Shown here: positions 24,616-33,030 of the stretch, in pieces
Numbering within the stretch: position 1 is the first letter of the stretch
Layout: each line of letters starts with the position of its first letter
Assembly: GCF_019049285.1 (NCBI RefSeq)
Contig: NZ_JAGMUL010000057.1
Span: forward strand, 1-64,000
DNA from: Streptomyces sp. AC550_RSS872
GTDB taxonomy: Bacteria; Actinomycetota; Actinomycetes; Streptomycetales; Streptomycetaceae
Length of the DNA: 64,000 bases
Direction of reading: 5' to 3'
Made by a program: the position numbers and the translations under genes
Notes under the pieces: model-generated
The model's input: the letters and a program-made list of their open reading frames with translations, nothing else
Database searches by the model: none
What the model was told of the DNA's origin: nothing

Positions 24616-24857
24616 CGGGACGCGAACTGGGGCTCGCGCTCGTCTTCGTCGCGCACGACCTCGCCGTCGTACGCCAGGTCAGCGACCGGGTCGCGGTGAT
24701 GCGGCGCGGGCGGATCGTCGAGGAGGGGCCGGCCGACGACGTGTACGACAACCCGCGGGACCCGTGCGCCAAGCAGCTGCTGGCAGCCGTACCGGCATTC
24801 GACCCGCGGATCGCGGCCCGGCGGCGGTCCGCGCGGCGGGAGTTGGTCACCCTGTGA
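24612..24857 (+). pseudogene. C-terminal fragment of an oligopeptide ABC transporter ATPase
   Basis: An 81-codon frame beginning at the TTG overlapping the DUF3152 stop encodes the last part of a Dpp/Opp-type ABC ATPase: the H-loop (FVAHDLAVVRQVSDRVAVM), RRGRIVEEGPADDVYDNP and the Opp_C-like end (KQLLAAVPAFDP). Walker A, Q-loop, signature and Walker B are absent, and no transporter permease is nearby. It is a decayed remnant fused at the 3' edge of the DUF3152 gene by an old deletion. Expression as a stable peptide is unlikely. Confidence 0.85.
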
Positions 24858-24956
24858 CCCTCCGAGCCGATCAGGAGTGACGATGCGTGCGCGTTTGGTC
24901 TCCTAGCGCGACGGAACGCGACCTGCACGGGAAAGTTACGACCGTTCACCCCTTTT

Positions 24957-24990
24957 GGTGGCGCGATGGACAACCGTCCGTCGCGCCACC
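24957..24990. terminator. Hairpin in the gap before the polysaccharide operon
   Basis: Stem GGTGGCGCGA (24957-24966) with TCGCGCCACC (24981-24990), extended by imperfect pairs. May terminate transcription from the DUF3152 side or lie in the leader of the downstream operon. Confidence 0.45.
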
Positions 24991-25063
24991 GCCTTGTCCG
25001 CATACGTTCGTCCCGCTGTGAGCCGCCGGGGGAACGGCGGCTCCCCTTAGGGAGATCGGGGGT

Positions 25064-26743
25064 GTGCTCGTGCGCATCGGACTGATTGCGGAGGGTGGCT
25101 ATCCGTATGTGAGCGGTGACGCCAGGCTCTGGTGCGACCGGCTCGTGCGCGGGCTCGGGCAGCACGAGTTCGACATCTACGCGCTCAGCCGCAGCGAGCG
25201 CCAGGAGGACGAGGGCTGGGTCCCGCTGCCACCGCAGGTCAGCCGCGTGCGCACGGCGCCGCTGTGGACGGCCGAGGATGACGGGGTGGTGTACGGGCGC
25301 CGTGCGCGCCGCAGGTTCGCCGAGTGCTACGGCGAGCTGGTGGCCGCGCTCTGCGCGGGCGGCGTCGCAGAGGGGCCTGGGGCCGCCGCAGACGCATCCG
25401 GAGCTTCCGAGCACATGTCGGCCACTGAGGCGGACCGTTTCGCCAACGCGCTGTACGGGCTCGCCGAACTCGCCCGCGACGAGGGCGGGCTGGTGGGAGC
25501 GCTCCGCTCCGAGGCCGCCGTACGCACCCTTGAGCGCGCCTGCCGAGCGCGGGGCGCCCTGCGCACGGCGCGCGAGGCGCGCGTACCCGATCTGCTGGCC
25601 TTCGCCGCGCATCTGGAACACGCCCTGCGCCCCCTCTCGCTCGACTGGTACGAGGACGACGGCCTGGGCTCGGTCGACCTCTGTCACGCCACGTCCGGTG
25701 GCGCCGCCGCCCTGCCGGGCCTGCTCGCCCACCACTTCAGCGGCGTACCACTGCTGCTGACCGAGTACGGCGTCCGCCTGCGCACGCACTACCTGGCCGC
25801 CCCTGAGGCCTCGCCCGCCGTACGCTCCCTGCTCGCCGCCCTGCACGGCAGGCTCGCCGCCGAGGCCTACGCCCGGGCCGCTCTCATCACGCCCGGCAAC
25901 GGCCACGCCCGTCGCTGGCAGGAGCGCTGCGGCGCCGACCGCGCGAAGCTCCGCACGGTCTACCCCGGCATGGACGCCTCCCGCTTCGCGGAGGTCGGCG
26001 AGGCCCCGGAGTGTGCGGACCCGGACTCGCTGATCTGGGTCGGCCGTATCGAACCGGCCAAGGACATCGTGTCGTTGCTGCACGCCTTCGCCGAGGTGCG
26101 CAAGAAGGAGCCGAAGACCCGCCTGCGGATCGTCGGCACCCCGTCAGGTGCGGAGGGCGCCGCCTATCTCGGCCATTGCAGGGCGCTGGCCGCGCAACTC
26201 TTCCCCGACGAGGCCGAGGGCCCGCACACCGTCGGCGACAATCCCGTCACCTTCGAGGAGGTCGGCGCCCCGGAGATCCCGACCCTCGCCGACGCGTACG
26301 CCTCGGGCGCGGTGGCCGTCCTGTCCAGCGTCGTCGAGGGCTTTCCGATTGGCCTGGTCGAGGCCATGTTCAGCGGGCGCGCGACGGTGTCCACCGACGT
26401 CGGCGCGGTGGTGGAGGTCATCGGCGGCACCGGTCTGGTCGTACCGCCGCGCAATCCGCGGGCGCTCGCCGAGGCCTGTGTGGCGCTGTTGCGCGACCCC
26501 GAGCGCCGTGAACGGCTGGGCGCAGCCGCACGCGCGCGTGCGCTCGAACTGTTCACCGTCGAGCAGAACATCGCAGCATTTCACGGCATTTACCTCGAGA
26601 TCGTCTCGCGCACGCCGGTGCGCCGCCTCGTTCTGGACGAGGCCGGAGACCCGCTGCCCTTCGCCGTCCCCGCCGAAGCCCATGTCCCCGGCCGCTGGAC
26701 CGAGCGCACCGCCCGCCTGGTGGCGACGGAGGCAGCGCGATGA
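25064..26743 (+). CDS. PelF-type GT4 glycosyltransferase
   Basis: 559-residue cytosolic GT-B glycosyltransferase. An N-terminal DUF3492/PelF-like domain (IGLIAEGGYPYVSGDARLW at residues 5-23, where typical PelF proteins have the same GGYPYV motif) is followed by acceptor-side helices and the GT4 donor domain: VYPGMD, WVGRIEPAKDIVSLL and the E-x7-E nucleotide-sugar motif in VVEGFPIGLVEAMFSG, then GLVVPPRNPRALA. PelF makes the GalNAc/GlcNAc polymer Pel in other bacteria; the substrate here is inferred only. GTG 25064 with GGGAGA 8 bases upstream. Its ATGA stop overlaps the next start. Confidence 0.85.
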   Translation: MLVRIGLIAEGGYPYVSGDARLWCDRLVRGLGQHEFDIYALSRSERQEDEGWVPLPPQVSRVRTAPLWTAEDDGVVYGRRARRRFAECYGELVAALCAGGVAEGPGAAADASGASEHMSATEADRFANALYGLAELARDEGGLVGALRSEAAVRTLERACRARGALRTAREARVPDLLAFAAHLEHALRPLSLDWYEDDGLGSVDLCHATSGGAAALPGLLAHHFSGVPLLLTEYGVRLRTHYLAAPEASPAVRSLLAALHGRLAAEAYARAALITPGNGHARRWQERCGADRAKLRTVYPGMDASRFAEVGEAPECADPDSLIWVGRIEPAKDIVSLLHAFAEVRKKEPKTRLRIVGTPSGAEGAAYLGHCRALAAQLFPDEAEGPHTVGDNPVTFEEVGAPEIPTLADAYASGAVAVLSSVVEGFPIGLVEAMFSGRATVSTDVGAVVEVIGGTGLVVPPRNPRALAEACVALLRDPERRERLGAAARARALELFTVEQNIAAFHGIYLEIVSRTPVRRLVLDEAGDPLPFAVPAEAHVPGRWTERTARLVATEAAR

Positions 26744-28053
26744 GCAGCGGCCTTGGCGGACTGGACCGCCCCGGGGCTCCTATCAGCCCAGGGGCCTGGG
26801 ACGAGCGATCGGAGGAGTGGCTCTCGGCTGAGGGAGACGCCCCGGGCAGGGCGGAGGGGGACCGCCAGGAAACGGCGGAGGGGGACGTTCATGAGGATGT
26901 CGCCGACTCGTGGCCCGCCCCCGTCGACGCACCAACCTCCACCCGCACCACCGGCCCTCGCCCCGCCCCCTCCCGCCGTACCGGCGCCGACCCCGTGAAG
27001 GCGCTGATGCACCGTCACCGTGCTCTGTGCGAACGCGCGGTGGACCCGTTGGAGATCGCTGCCGGCCTGGAGGCCCACGGCATCACCGACCGCACCGCGT
27101 CACGCTTCCTGCACCGGGACGTCTTCTCCCTCGCCGAGGAGATGTACGCCCGAGCGCCCCGCGACGCCGACGCACCCCACAGCCCTCCGCGCCCCGACAC
27201 TCCCCGCGCACGGGCCGACTGGATCCTCCTCAGCCTCCTCCCCGGAGCCCTCTGCACAGCGGCCGTGACCGCCCTGCATCTCACCCACGGCCAGTCCCGC
27301 CTGATCGCGGCCGCCGCAGGAGCACTCGCCGTGGCCCTCGCCCTGCGCGCGGCCCTGGCCCGAGGCCCCCTCGCCGGCACGGACCGCAGACACCCCTGCG
27401 CCACCCGGATCACCTGGCTCGTCGCCTACGCCCTCCTCGGCGACGGACTCCTCCAGGCAGCGGCCACCGGAGGGCCCGACGCCCTCCCCGACGGGGCCGC
27501 CGACGGCCCCTGGCCTTTCACCACCGCCCCGGTCCTGGCCCTCGTCCTCTCCTGCGCCCCCGCGGCGTGGTGCGCCCACCTCCTCGCGGTGCGGGCCCGT
27601 CGCAAACTCTCGTCCAGCAGGGCCCTGGAGGAGTTCGCCACCTCCGCGAAGCCCCTGCTCCTGGGCACCTTCGCCCTCTACCTCTGCGCGCTGACGGCCC
27701 TGCTGACCCTGACCACCGCCGCCCTGGACGAGCCCGCCGCCTACCCGCAGACGCTCACCCTGGGCGGCCTCCTGTTCCTCGCCCGCCTCCTCACCGCCCA
27801 CGGCTTCACCCACGCCCCCGCGCTCGTCCTCACCGCCGCGGCCTCGGCCGAGGCGACCGCCCTGACCGCGCTCTTCGCGGCCCGCCTCCCCGACTGCGCC
27901 TGGCTGGCCACCCCCGTCGAGACCCTCATCGACACCTGTGGCCCGGCCGCCATCCCCACCGCCGCCTGCGGCACGGCCGCCCTCGTCCTGCTGCTGCACG
28001 CGACCCGCACCCTCACGAGGGCCTCGGCACACGCGACGCGGGACCAGCCGTGA
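26740..28053 (+). CDS. Multi-span membrane protein of the PelF-type operon, 437 aa
   Basis: The first 150 residues are cytosolic: a disordered acidic/Pro-rich stretch, then a helical segment (LMHRHRALCERAVDPLEIAAGLEAHGITDRT, in pieces RALCERAVDPLEIAAGLEAH) ending FSLAEEMYAR. From about residue 155 there are about eight hydrophobic helices (for example WILLSLLPGALCTAAVTAL, LLGTFALYLCALTALLTL, LLFLARLLTAHGF). ATGA overlap with the glycosyltransferase proves tight coupling. It is not an obvious PelG flippase (12 helices) or PelE. A role in export or anchoring of the glycan is plausible but unproven. Confidence 0.82.
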   Translation: MSSGLGGLDRPGAPISPGAWDERSEEWLSAEGDAPGRAEGDRQETAEGDVHEDVADSWPAPVDAPTSTRTTGPRPAPSRRTGADPVKALMHRHRALCERAVDPLEIAAGLEAHGITDRTASRFLHRDVFSLAEEMYARAPRDADAPHSPPRPDTPRARADWILLSLLPGALCTAAVTALHLTHGQSRLIAAAAGALAVALALRAALARGPLAGTDRRHPCATRITWLVAYALLGDGLLQAAATGGPDALPDGAADGPWPFTTAPVLALVLSCAPAAWCAHLLAVRARRKLSSSRALEEFATSAKPLLLGTFALYLCALTALLTLTTAALDEPAAYPQTLTLGGLLFLARLLTAHGFTHAPALVLTAAASAEATALTALFAARLPDCAWLATPVETLIDTCGPAAIPTAACGTAALVLLLHATRTLTRASAHATRDQP

Positions 28054-28168
28054 ACCCCCGCCGAGCGGCACCGACCGCCGCGCGCACCACAGCACCCACC
28101 GCCCCACAACCGGAGGCATCACCACCCCCGACCTCCTCCGTCTGAGACCCCTTGAAGGAGAACCCCAA

Positions 28169-28219
28169 ATGATCACCTCCCGACCCGACCACACCTCGGC
28201 CCCGGGAGCCGCCCGATGA
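28169..28219 (+). CDS. Possible 16-codon coupling ORF before the epimerase
   Basis: ATG 28169 preceded by GAAGGAG (8-base spacing) encodes a 16-residue peptide (ITSRPDHTSAPGAAR after Met) whose stop overlaps the epimerase start in ATGA. It could be a translational coupler or the residue of a lost gene. Very short; evidence is only the strong ribosome site and the overlap. Confidence 0.35.
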   Translation: MITSRPDHTSAPGAAR

Positions 28220-29220
28220 GAGTCCTGCTGATCGGAGCCAACGGCTACCTCGGGCGCTTCGTGGCCGACCGTCTCCTCGCCGACCCCGCCGTCCAGCTCA
28301 CCGCCCTCGGCCGCGGTGACGACGCCGACGTCCGCTTCGACCTCGCGTCCGGCAGCCCCGGTGCCCTCACCCGCTTCCTCGACGCGGTCCACCCCGGCGT
28401 CGTCATCAACTGCGCCGGTGCCACCAGGGGCGGCGCCCGCGAACTCACCCGCCACAACACGGTCGCCGTCGCCACCGTCTGCGAGGCGCTGCGCCGCAGC
28501 GGCTGCGGCGCCCGCCTCGTGCAGATCGGCTGCGGCGCCGAGTACGGCCCGAGCCAGCCCGGTTCCTCCACGGCCGAGGACGCCGTCCCCCGCCCCGGCG
28601 GCCCGTACGGCGTCAGCAAACTCGCCGCCACCGAACTGGTCCTGGGCTCCGGCCTGGACGCCGTGGTCCTCCGGGTCTTCTCACCCGCGGGCCCCGGCAC
28701 CCCCGCCGGCTCCCCTCTCGGCCGACTCGCCGAGGCCATGCGTCGCGCCATGCAGTCGGGCGACGGCGAGCTCAAACTCACCGGCCTCGGCGCCCAACGC
28801 GACTTCGTCGACGTCCGCGACGTCGCCCGCGCCGTCCACGCCGCCTCACTGTCCGCCGCGCAGGGCGTCATCAACATCGGCTCGGGCCGCGCCGTCCGTC
28901 TTCGCGACGCCGCCGCCGTCCTCGCTCGCGTGGCCGGCTACGGCGGCGCCCTCCACGAACTCGACGGTCCGCCAAGCCCGTTGCGCCCGTCCATCGGGCA
29001 CCCCCGTGCCGACTCGGACCACGCGATGCACGTGACCCACGCGGTCCACGCCGCGCACGCGGGCCAGTCCGCCCCGGTGGTGTACCCGTACCCGGACGGT
29101 TGCGGCAGCTGGCAGCAGGCCGACGTGCGCACGGCACGAGACCGGCTCGGCTGGCGCCCCCGGATCAACCTGGAGGAGTCTCTGGGTGACATCTGGATGG
29201 AGGCGGCATGCCGTATCTGA
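28216..29220 (+). CDS. NAD-dependent sugar epimerase/dehydratase (extended SDR)
   Basis: 334-residue Rossmann-fold sugar-nucleotide epimerase or dehydratase. The NAD-binding GANGYLG is at 8-14, the catalytic YxxxK is YGVSK (GPYGVSKLAATE, about 134-138), and RDFVDVRDVARAV is the typical late motif. No membrane helix. Its ATG overlaps the preceding 16-codon frame and its own 3' end overlaps the spherulin-4 gene by 13 bases, so it belongs to the operon begun by the PelF-type transferase and probably supplies an epimerised NDP-sugar (as PelX supplies UDP-GalNAc; inference). Confidence 0.87.
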   Translation: MRVLLIGANGYLGRFVADRLLADPAVQLTALGRGDDADVRFDLASGSPGALTRFLDAVHPGVVINCAGATRGGARELTRHNTVAVATVCEALRRSGCGARLVQIGCGAEYGPSQPGSSTAEDAVPRPGGPYGVSKLAATELVLGSGLDAVVLRVFSPAGPGTPAGSPLGRLAEAMRRAMQSGDGELKLTGLGAQRDFVDVRDVARAVHAASLSAAQGVINIGSGRAVRLRDAAAVLARVAGYGGALHELDGPPSPLRPSIGHPRADSDHAMHVTHAVHAAHAGQSAPVVYPYPDGCGSWQQADVRTARDRLGWRPRINLEESLGDIWMEAACRI

Positions 29221-29987
29221 CCGGTACCACGCCGATCACGGCGAGCACGGGCCTCCGCACCGGCCTCGGCGTCCCCGGCTATGCGCACCCCCTGCTCGCC
29301 CCGGCCGAGTGGGGCGAACTCACCCGGCCCGGCACCCCCGTGCACTGGGTCGTCCTCAACGTCGCCGAGGGCCCCGGAGCCCGCCCCGACCCGCACTGCC
29401 TGCAAGCCGCCGGCATGCTCCACAACGCGGGCGTCCGCGTCCTCGGCCACCTGGACACGGCCCACCTGGACGCAGCCCGACTCGACACGGCACGCGGCGC
29501 CCGCGCCTTCGGCGAGGTGATCTCCGAGGCCCAGCGCTATCTGGACTGGTACCGGGTCGACGGCTTCTTCCTGGACCGCTGCCCCACCGAGCGCGCCGCT
29601 CTGCCCGAGGTCCGCCGCACGGCCACCACGCTCCGCGCGCTGCGTGACGAGGCCCACATCGTCCTCGGCCATGGCACCCATCCTCACCCGGGCTACGCGG
29701 AGTGCGCCGACCAACTGGTCACCTTCCGTGGCTCGTGGAGCGACTACCGCTGGTCGCAGGTGGCCGAGTGGACGGCCGACTACCCGCCCGACCGCTTCTG
29801 CCACTTCGTCCACGGAGTGCCCCTCGGCCACCTCGACGAGGCGCTGCGCATCGCCCGCTGGCAGGGCGCCGCGACCGTCTGGTTCACCGACCGCACGGAC
29901 CGCGGCGGTCGCACCGACCCCTGGGAGGCCATGCCCGGCTACTGGGACGAAATCGTCTCGCAGATCGGAACAGGTGTCTCGGAATGA
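29208..29987 (+). CDS. Spherulation-specific family 4 (GH114-like) protein
   Basis: 259-residue TIM-barrel protein of the spherulin-4/GH114-related family, whose characterised fungal members are endo-alpha-1,4-polygalactosaminidases. The barrel motifs are visible: WVVLNVAEGPGARPDPH, RVLGHLDTAHLD, then YLDWYRVDGFFLDRCPTE with the conserved acidic pair, and FVHGVPLGHLDEAL. No signal peptide is seen, so it would act inside the cell unless exported otherwise. It completes the PelF-type operon; in Pel systems the hydrolase trims the polymer during export. Its stop codon lies inside the moeZ SigR promoter. Confidence 0.85.
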   Translation: MPYLTGTTPITASTGLRTGLGVPGYAHPLLAPAEWGELTRPGTPVHWVVLNVAEGPGARPDPHCLQAAGMLHNAGVRVLGHLDTAHLDAARLDTARGARAFGEVISEAQRYLDWYRVDGFFLDRCPTERAALPEVRRTATTLRALRDEAHIVLGHGTHPHPGYAECADQLVTFRGSWSDYRWSQVAEWTADYPPDRFCHFVHGVPLGHLDEALRIARWQGAATVWFTDRTDRGGRTDPWEAMPGYWDEIVSQIGTGVSE

Positions 29988-30006
29988 AAAAGGCCATGGC
30001 ACTGTT
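29981..30006 (+). promoter_or_regulatory. Predicted SigR promoter for moeZ
   Basis: GGAAT (29981-29985), exactly 18 bases, then GTT (30004-30006), 45 bases before GTG 30051. Matches the SigR consensus. I recall the S. coelicolor moeZ (SCO5178) among SigR-responsive genes, which fits. Confidence 0.75.
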
Positions 30007-30050
30007 ACGGAGAGAACAACCGTAGTGATCGACCGACCAACGGAGTCCCC

Positions 30051-31229
30051 GTGTCGCTGCCACCCCTGGTCGAGCCGGCCCCCGAGCTCACCGTAGACGA
30101 GGTTCGCAGGTACTCCCGCCACCTGATCATCCCCGATGTGGGGATGGACGGGCAGAAGCGGCTGAAGAACGCCAAGGTGCTGTGTGTGGGCGCCGGCGGC
30201 CTGGGCTCGCCGGCACTGATGTACCTGGCCGCGGCGGGCGTCGGGACGCTCGGCATCGTGGAGTTCGACGAGGTCGACGAGTCGAACCTCCAGCGTCAGA
30301 TCATCCACAGCCAGGCCGACATCGGCCGCTCCAAGGCCGAGTCCGCGCGCGACTCCGTCCTCGGCATCAACCCGTACGTGAACGTGATCCTTCACGAGGA
30401 GCGGCTCGAGGCCGACAACGTGATGGACATCTTCAGCCAGTACGACCTGATCGTCGACGGCACGGACAACTTCGCGACCCGCTACCTGGTCAACGACGCC
30501 TGTGTGCTGCTGAACAAGCCGTACGTGTGGGGCTCGATCTACCGCTTCGACGGTCAGGCCTCCGTCTTCTGGTCCGAGCACGGCCCCTGCTACCGCTGCC
30601 TCTACCCGGAGCCCCCGCCGCCCGGCATGGTCCCCTCTTGCGCCGAGGGCGGCGTGCTGGGCGTGCTGTGTGCGTCCATCGGCTCCATCCAGGTCACCGA
30701 GGCCATCAAGGTCCTCACCGGCACCGGTGAGCCGCTGGTCGGCCGTCTGATGATCTACGACGCCCTGGAGATGCAGTACCGCCAGGTCAAGGTCCGCAAG
30801 GACCCGAACTGCGCGGTCTGCGGCGAGAACCCGACCGTCACCGAGCTCATCGACTACGAGGCCTTCTGCGGCGTCGTCTCCGAGGAGGCCCAGGAGGCGG
30901 CCGCCGGCTCGACGATCACTCCCAAGCAGCTCAAGGAGTGGATCGACGACGGCGAGAACATCGAGATCATCGACGTCCGCGAGATCAACGAGTACGAGAT
31001 CGTCTCGATCCCCGGCGCCCGGCTGATCCCGAAGAACGAGTTTCTCATGGGTTCCGCTCTTGAGGGCCTTCCGCAGGACAAGAAGATCGTCCTGCACTGC
31101 AAGACGGGTGTCCGCAGTGCGGAAGTCCTCGCGGTCCTGAAGTCCGCGGGCTTCGCCGACGCCGTGCACGTCGGTGGCGGCGTGATCGGCTGGGTCAACC
31201 AGATCGAGCCGGACAAGCCGGTCTACTGA
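30051..31229 (+). CDS. moeZ: Adenylyltransferase/sulfurtransferase MoeZ
   Basis: 392-residue E1-like plus rhodanese protein that activates ubiquitin-like sulfur carriers (MoaD, ThiS, CysO-type) by adenylation and then thiocarboxylation. ThiF domain: GAGGLGSPAL (about 45-54), FDEVDESNLQRQ, zinc-binding CYRCLYPEPPPPGM and later CAVCGENP. C-terminal rhodanese domain (about 285-392): IIDVREINEYEI and the active-site Cys in LHCKTGVRS. GTG 30051. In S. coelicolor-type strains the same enzyme serves several pathways including molybdopterin and thio-natural products. MoaE is coded further on at 62769. Confidence 0.94.
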   Translation: MSLPPLVEPAPELTVDEVRRYSRHLIIPDVGMDGQKRLKNAKVLCVGAGGLGSPALMYLAAAGVGTLGIVEFDEVDESNLQRQIIHSQADIGRSKAESARDSVLGINPYVNVILHEERLEADNVMDIFSQYDLIVDGTDNFATRYLVNDACVLLNKPYVWGSIYRFDGQASVFWSEHGPCYRCLYPEPPPPGMVPSCAEGGVLGVLCASIGSIQVTEAIKVLTGTGEPLVGRLMIYDALEMQYRQVKVRKDPNCAVCGENPTVTELIDYEAFCGVVSEEAQEAAAGSTITPKQLKEWIDDGENIEIIDVREINEYEIVSIPGARLIPKNEFLMGSALEGLPQDKKIVLHCKTGVRSAEVLAVLKSAGFADAVHVGGGVIGWVNQIEPDKPVY

Positions 31230-31270
31230 CCCGAGCCGGTCTGCTGACCCGAGCCGGTCTGCTGACCGGA
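31217..31270. repeat. 18-bp direct repeat spanning the moeZ stop codon
   Basis: Three copies (31217-31234, 31235-31252, 31253-31270) of GCCGGTCTGCTGACCCGA with one or two changes; the first contains the TGA stop of moeZ. Confidence 0.85.
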
Positions 31271-31301
31271 CTGTCTCGCCGGTAAGGCGCACATGGCTCC
31301 C

Positions 31302-31346
31302 ACGGCGGGGGCTTCGAGCACCACGGGTGCTCGAAGCCCCCGCCGT
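31302..31346. terminator. Bidirectional terminator between moeZ and TAP-type peptidase
   Basis: Perfect 19-bp stem (31302-31320 with 31328-31346) and 7-base loop CCACGGG between two convergent genes; the stem abuts the peptidase stop at 31349. Confidence 0.87.
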
Positions 31347-31348
31347 CG

Positions 31349-32896
31349 TCATGAGCAGACCTTGCCGTCCTCGGGCACCGTCCCATCCAGCAGATACGCG
31401 TTCACCGTGGAGTCGACGCAGTCGCTCCCCTTCCCGTACGCGCTGTGACCCTCGCCCTTCCAGGTGAGCACCACACCGACGCCCTTGCCCAGTTCGTCCG
31501 CCATCCTCCGGGTGCCCTCGTAGGGCGTCGCCGGGTCGCCGGTGTTGCCGACCAGCAGGATCGGTGCCGCACCCGGCGCGCTCACCTGCGGGGTGTCGTA
31601 CTGCCCGGCCACCGGCCAGTCGTGACACCAGCCTGCCGTGTCCCAGCCCAGCATGGGACCGAAGACGGGTGAGACCTTCTCGAACCTCGGCAGCAGCTTC
31701 TTCGTCTCCTCGACCGTCGGCCGCTGCTTGTCGTCCAGGCACGATATGACCCGTTGTGAGTGGGACCCCGTGCCGTAGCGACCCGACGGGTCGCGGTCGT
31801 TGTAGCTGTCGGCGAGCGCCAGGAGTTCCGAGCCGTCGCCCTGCTCGGCCGCCTCCAGGGCGCTGGTCAGGGTCGGCCACCGCGACTCGCTGTACAGCGG
31901 CTGGACGAGGCCGGTGAGCGCGAGCGTCTCCGTGAGCTTTCGCTCGGACGACGTGGGCAGCGGGCTCGCGTCGATCCGCTTCAGCAGGGTCACGATCTTC
32001 CGCGTACCCTCCTCGGCGCCTTGGCCGGTGGACCGGAGATAGTTGTTCAGCGCGCGCTGGAACCCCCTGGCCTGGTTCTCGGCATGCCCCGCGGAGTCGG
32101 CGCTCGGGTCGGCGACCGCGTCCAGGATCAGCCGTCCGACGTTCTTCGGGAACAAGTGGGCATAGACACCGCCGAGTTCGGTGCCGTAGGAGATGCCGAA
32201 GTAGTGCGTCTTCCTGTCGCCGAGAACCTGGCGCATCAGATCCATGTCGCGGGCGGTGTCGGTGGTCGACACATGGGCCATCAGCGGCCCCTCGGACTTC
32301 TCGCAGCCCTTCCCGAAGGCGGCGGCGTCCCGGAAGTACGCCGTCTCCTCGGCCGGTGAGTCCGGTGTGATGTCCACGGACTCGGATGCCTGGATCTCCT
32401 TGTCGCCGCGGCAGCGCACGCCGTCACTGGCGCCCACCCCGCGCGGGTCCCAGCTCACCAGGTCGTACTGCTTGCCCAGCTCGGATGCGGTGGAGGCGTA
32501 CCACGGCAGTGTGGACACCCCTGAGCTGCCGGGGCCGCCGAAGTTGAACAGCAGCGAGCCGATGCGGTCGTCTCCGGTGGCCTTGGCGCGGATCAACGCG
32601 AGGTCGATCGTCCTGCCCGCCGGTTCGGCCCAGTCCAGCGGCGCCTTGAGCGTCGCGCACTGCCACTCGTCGCCCGGTGCGGGGGAGCCACCGGTGGCCT
32701 TGCAGCGCCCCCAGTCGAGTTTCTGCGAGGTCAGTGACGACGGCAGCGGGGCCCCCGAGCCGGCGGAGGAGGCCGGCGATCCCGTGCCGCTCGTCTTCCC
32801 CTCGGCATCCGCACCGTCCGACGAGCCGCCGCTGCAACCCGTCGCCAACAGGGCAGCGGCCGCCGTCAGGGCCGTCCACAGTACGAAACGCGCCAT
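31349..32896 (-). CDS. Secreted tripeptidyl-aminopeptidase-type hydrolase (lipoprotein), copy 1
   Basis: 515-residue extracellular alpha/beta-hydrolase peptidase of the Streptomyces TAP (tripeptidyl aminopeptidase) family. Signal peptide with lipobox LATGC (Cys 21) gives a membrane-anchored lipoprotein. Oxyanion region FNFGGPGSSG (118-127), nucleophile in GISYGTE (Ser 236), and a C-terminal TAP domain with the late Asp/His pieces (VGNTGDPATPYEGTRRMA, WKGEGHSAYG). ATG 32896 is chosen over 32926. It is paralogous to the gene at 33031; both are followed by a DUF-free, strongly GC region and appear as an old tandem duplication. Confidence 0.9.
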   Translation of the reverse strand: MARFVLWTALTAAAALLATGCSGGSSDGADAEGKTSGTGSPASSAGSGAPLPSSLTSQKLDWGRCKATGGSPAPGDEWQCATLKAPLDWAEPAGRTIDLALIRAKATGDDRIGSLLFNFGGPGSSGVSTLPWYASTASELGKQYDLVSWDPRGVGASDGVRCRGDKEIQASESVDITPDSPAEETAYFRDAAAFGKGCEKSEGPLMAHVSTTDTARDMDLMRQVLGDRKTHYFGISYGTELGGVYAHLFPKNVGRLILDAVADPSADSAGHAENQARGFQRALNNYLRSTGQGAEEGTRKIVTLLKRIDASPLPTSSERKLTETLALTGLVQPLYSESRWPTLTSALEAAEQGDGSELLALADSYNDRDPSGRYGTGSHSQRVISCLDDKQRPTVEETKKLLPRFEKVSPVFGPMLGWDTAGWCHDWPVAGQYDTPQVSAPGAAPILLVGNTGDPATPYEGTRRMADELGKGVGVVLTWKGEGHSAYGKGSDCVDSTVNAYLLDGTVPEDGKVCS

Positions 32897-33030
32897 CTCA
32901 CTTCCCCCCTCGCAGGCCGTCCGCACCGTGCCGCGGATGGCGGTCAGGCCATAGTAGGCGGATCACCATCAGGCCGTCGGGGCCTGTGGATAACTCTCTG
33001 ACCTGCACTTTTGTTGGTGCTGTGCCGGTC

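Noticed and set aside
28050..28145. 31-codon frame from GTG overlapping the membrane protein stop
   Set aside because: Ala/Pro/Thr-rich with no ribosome binding site; likely a continuation shadow.
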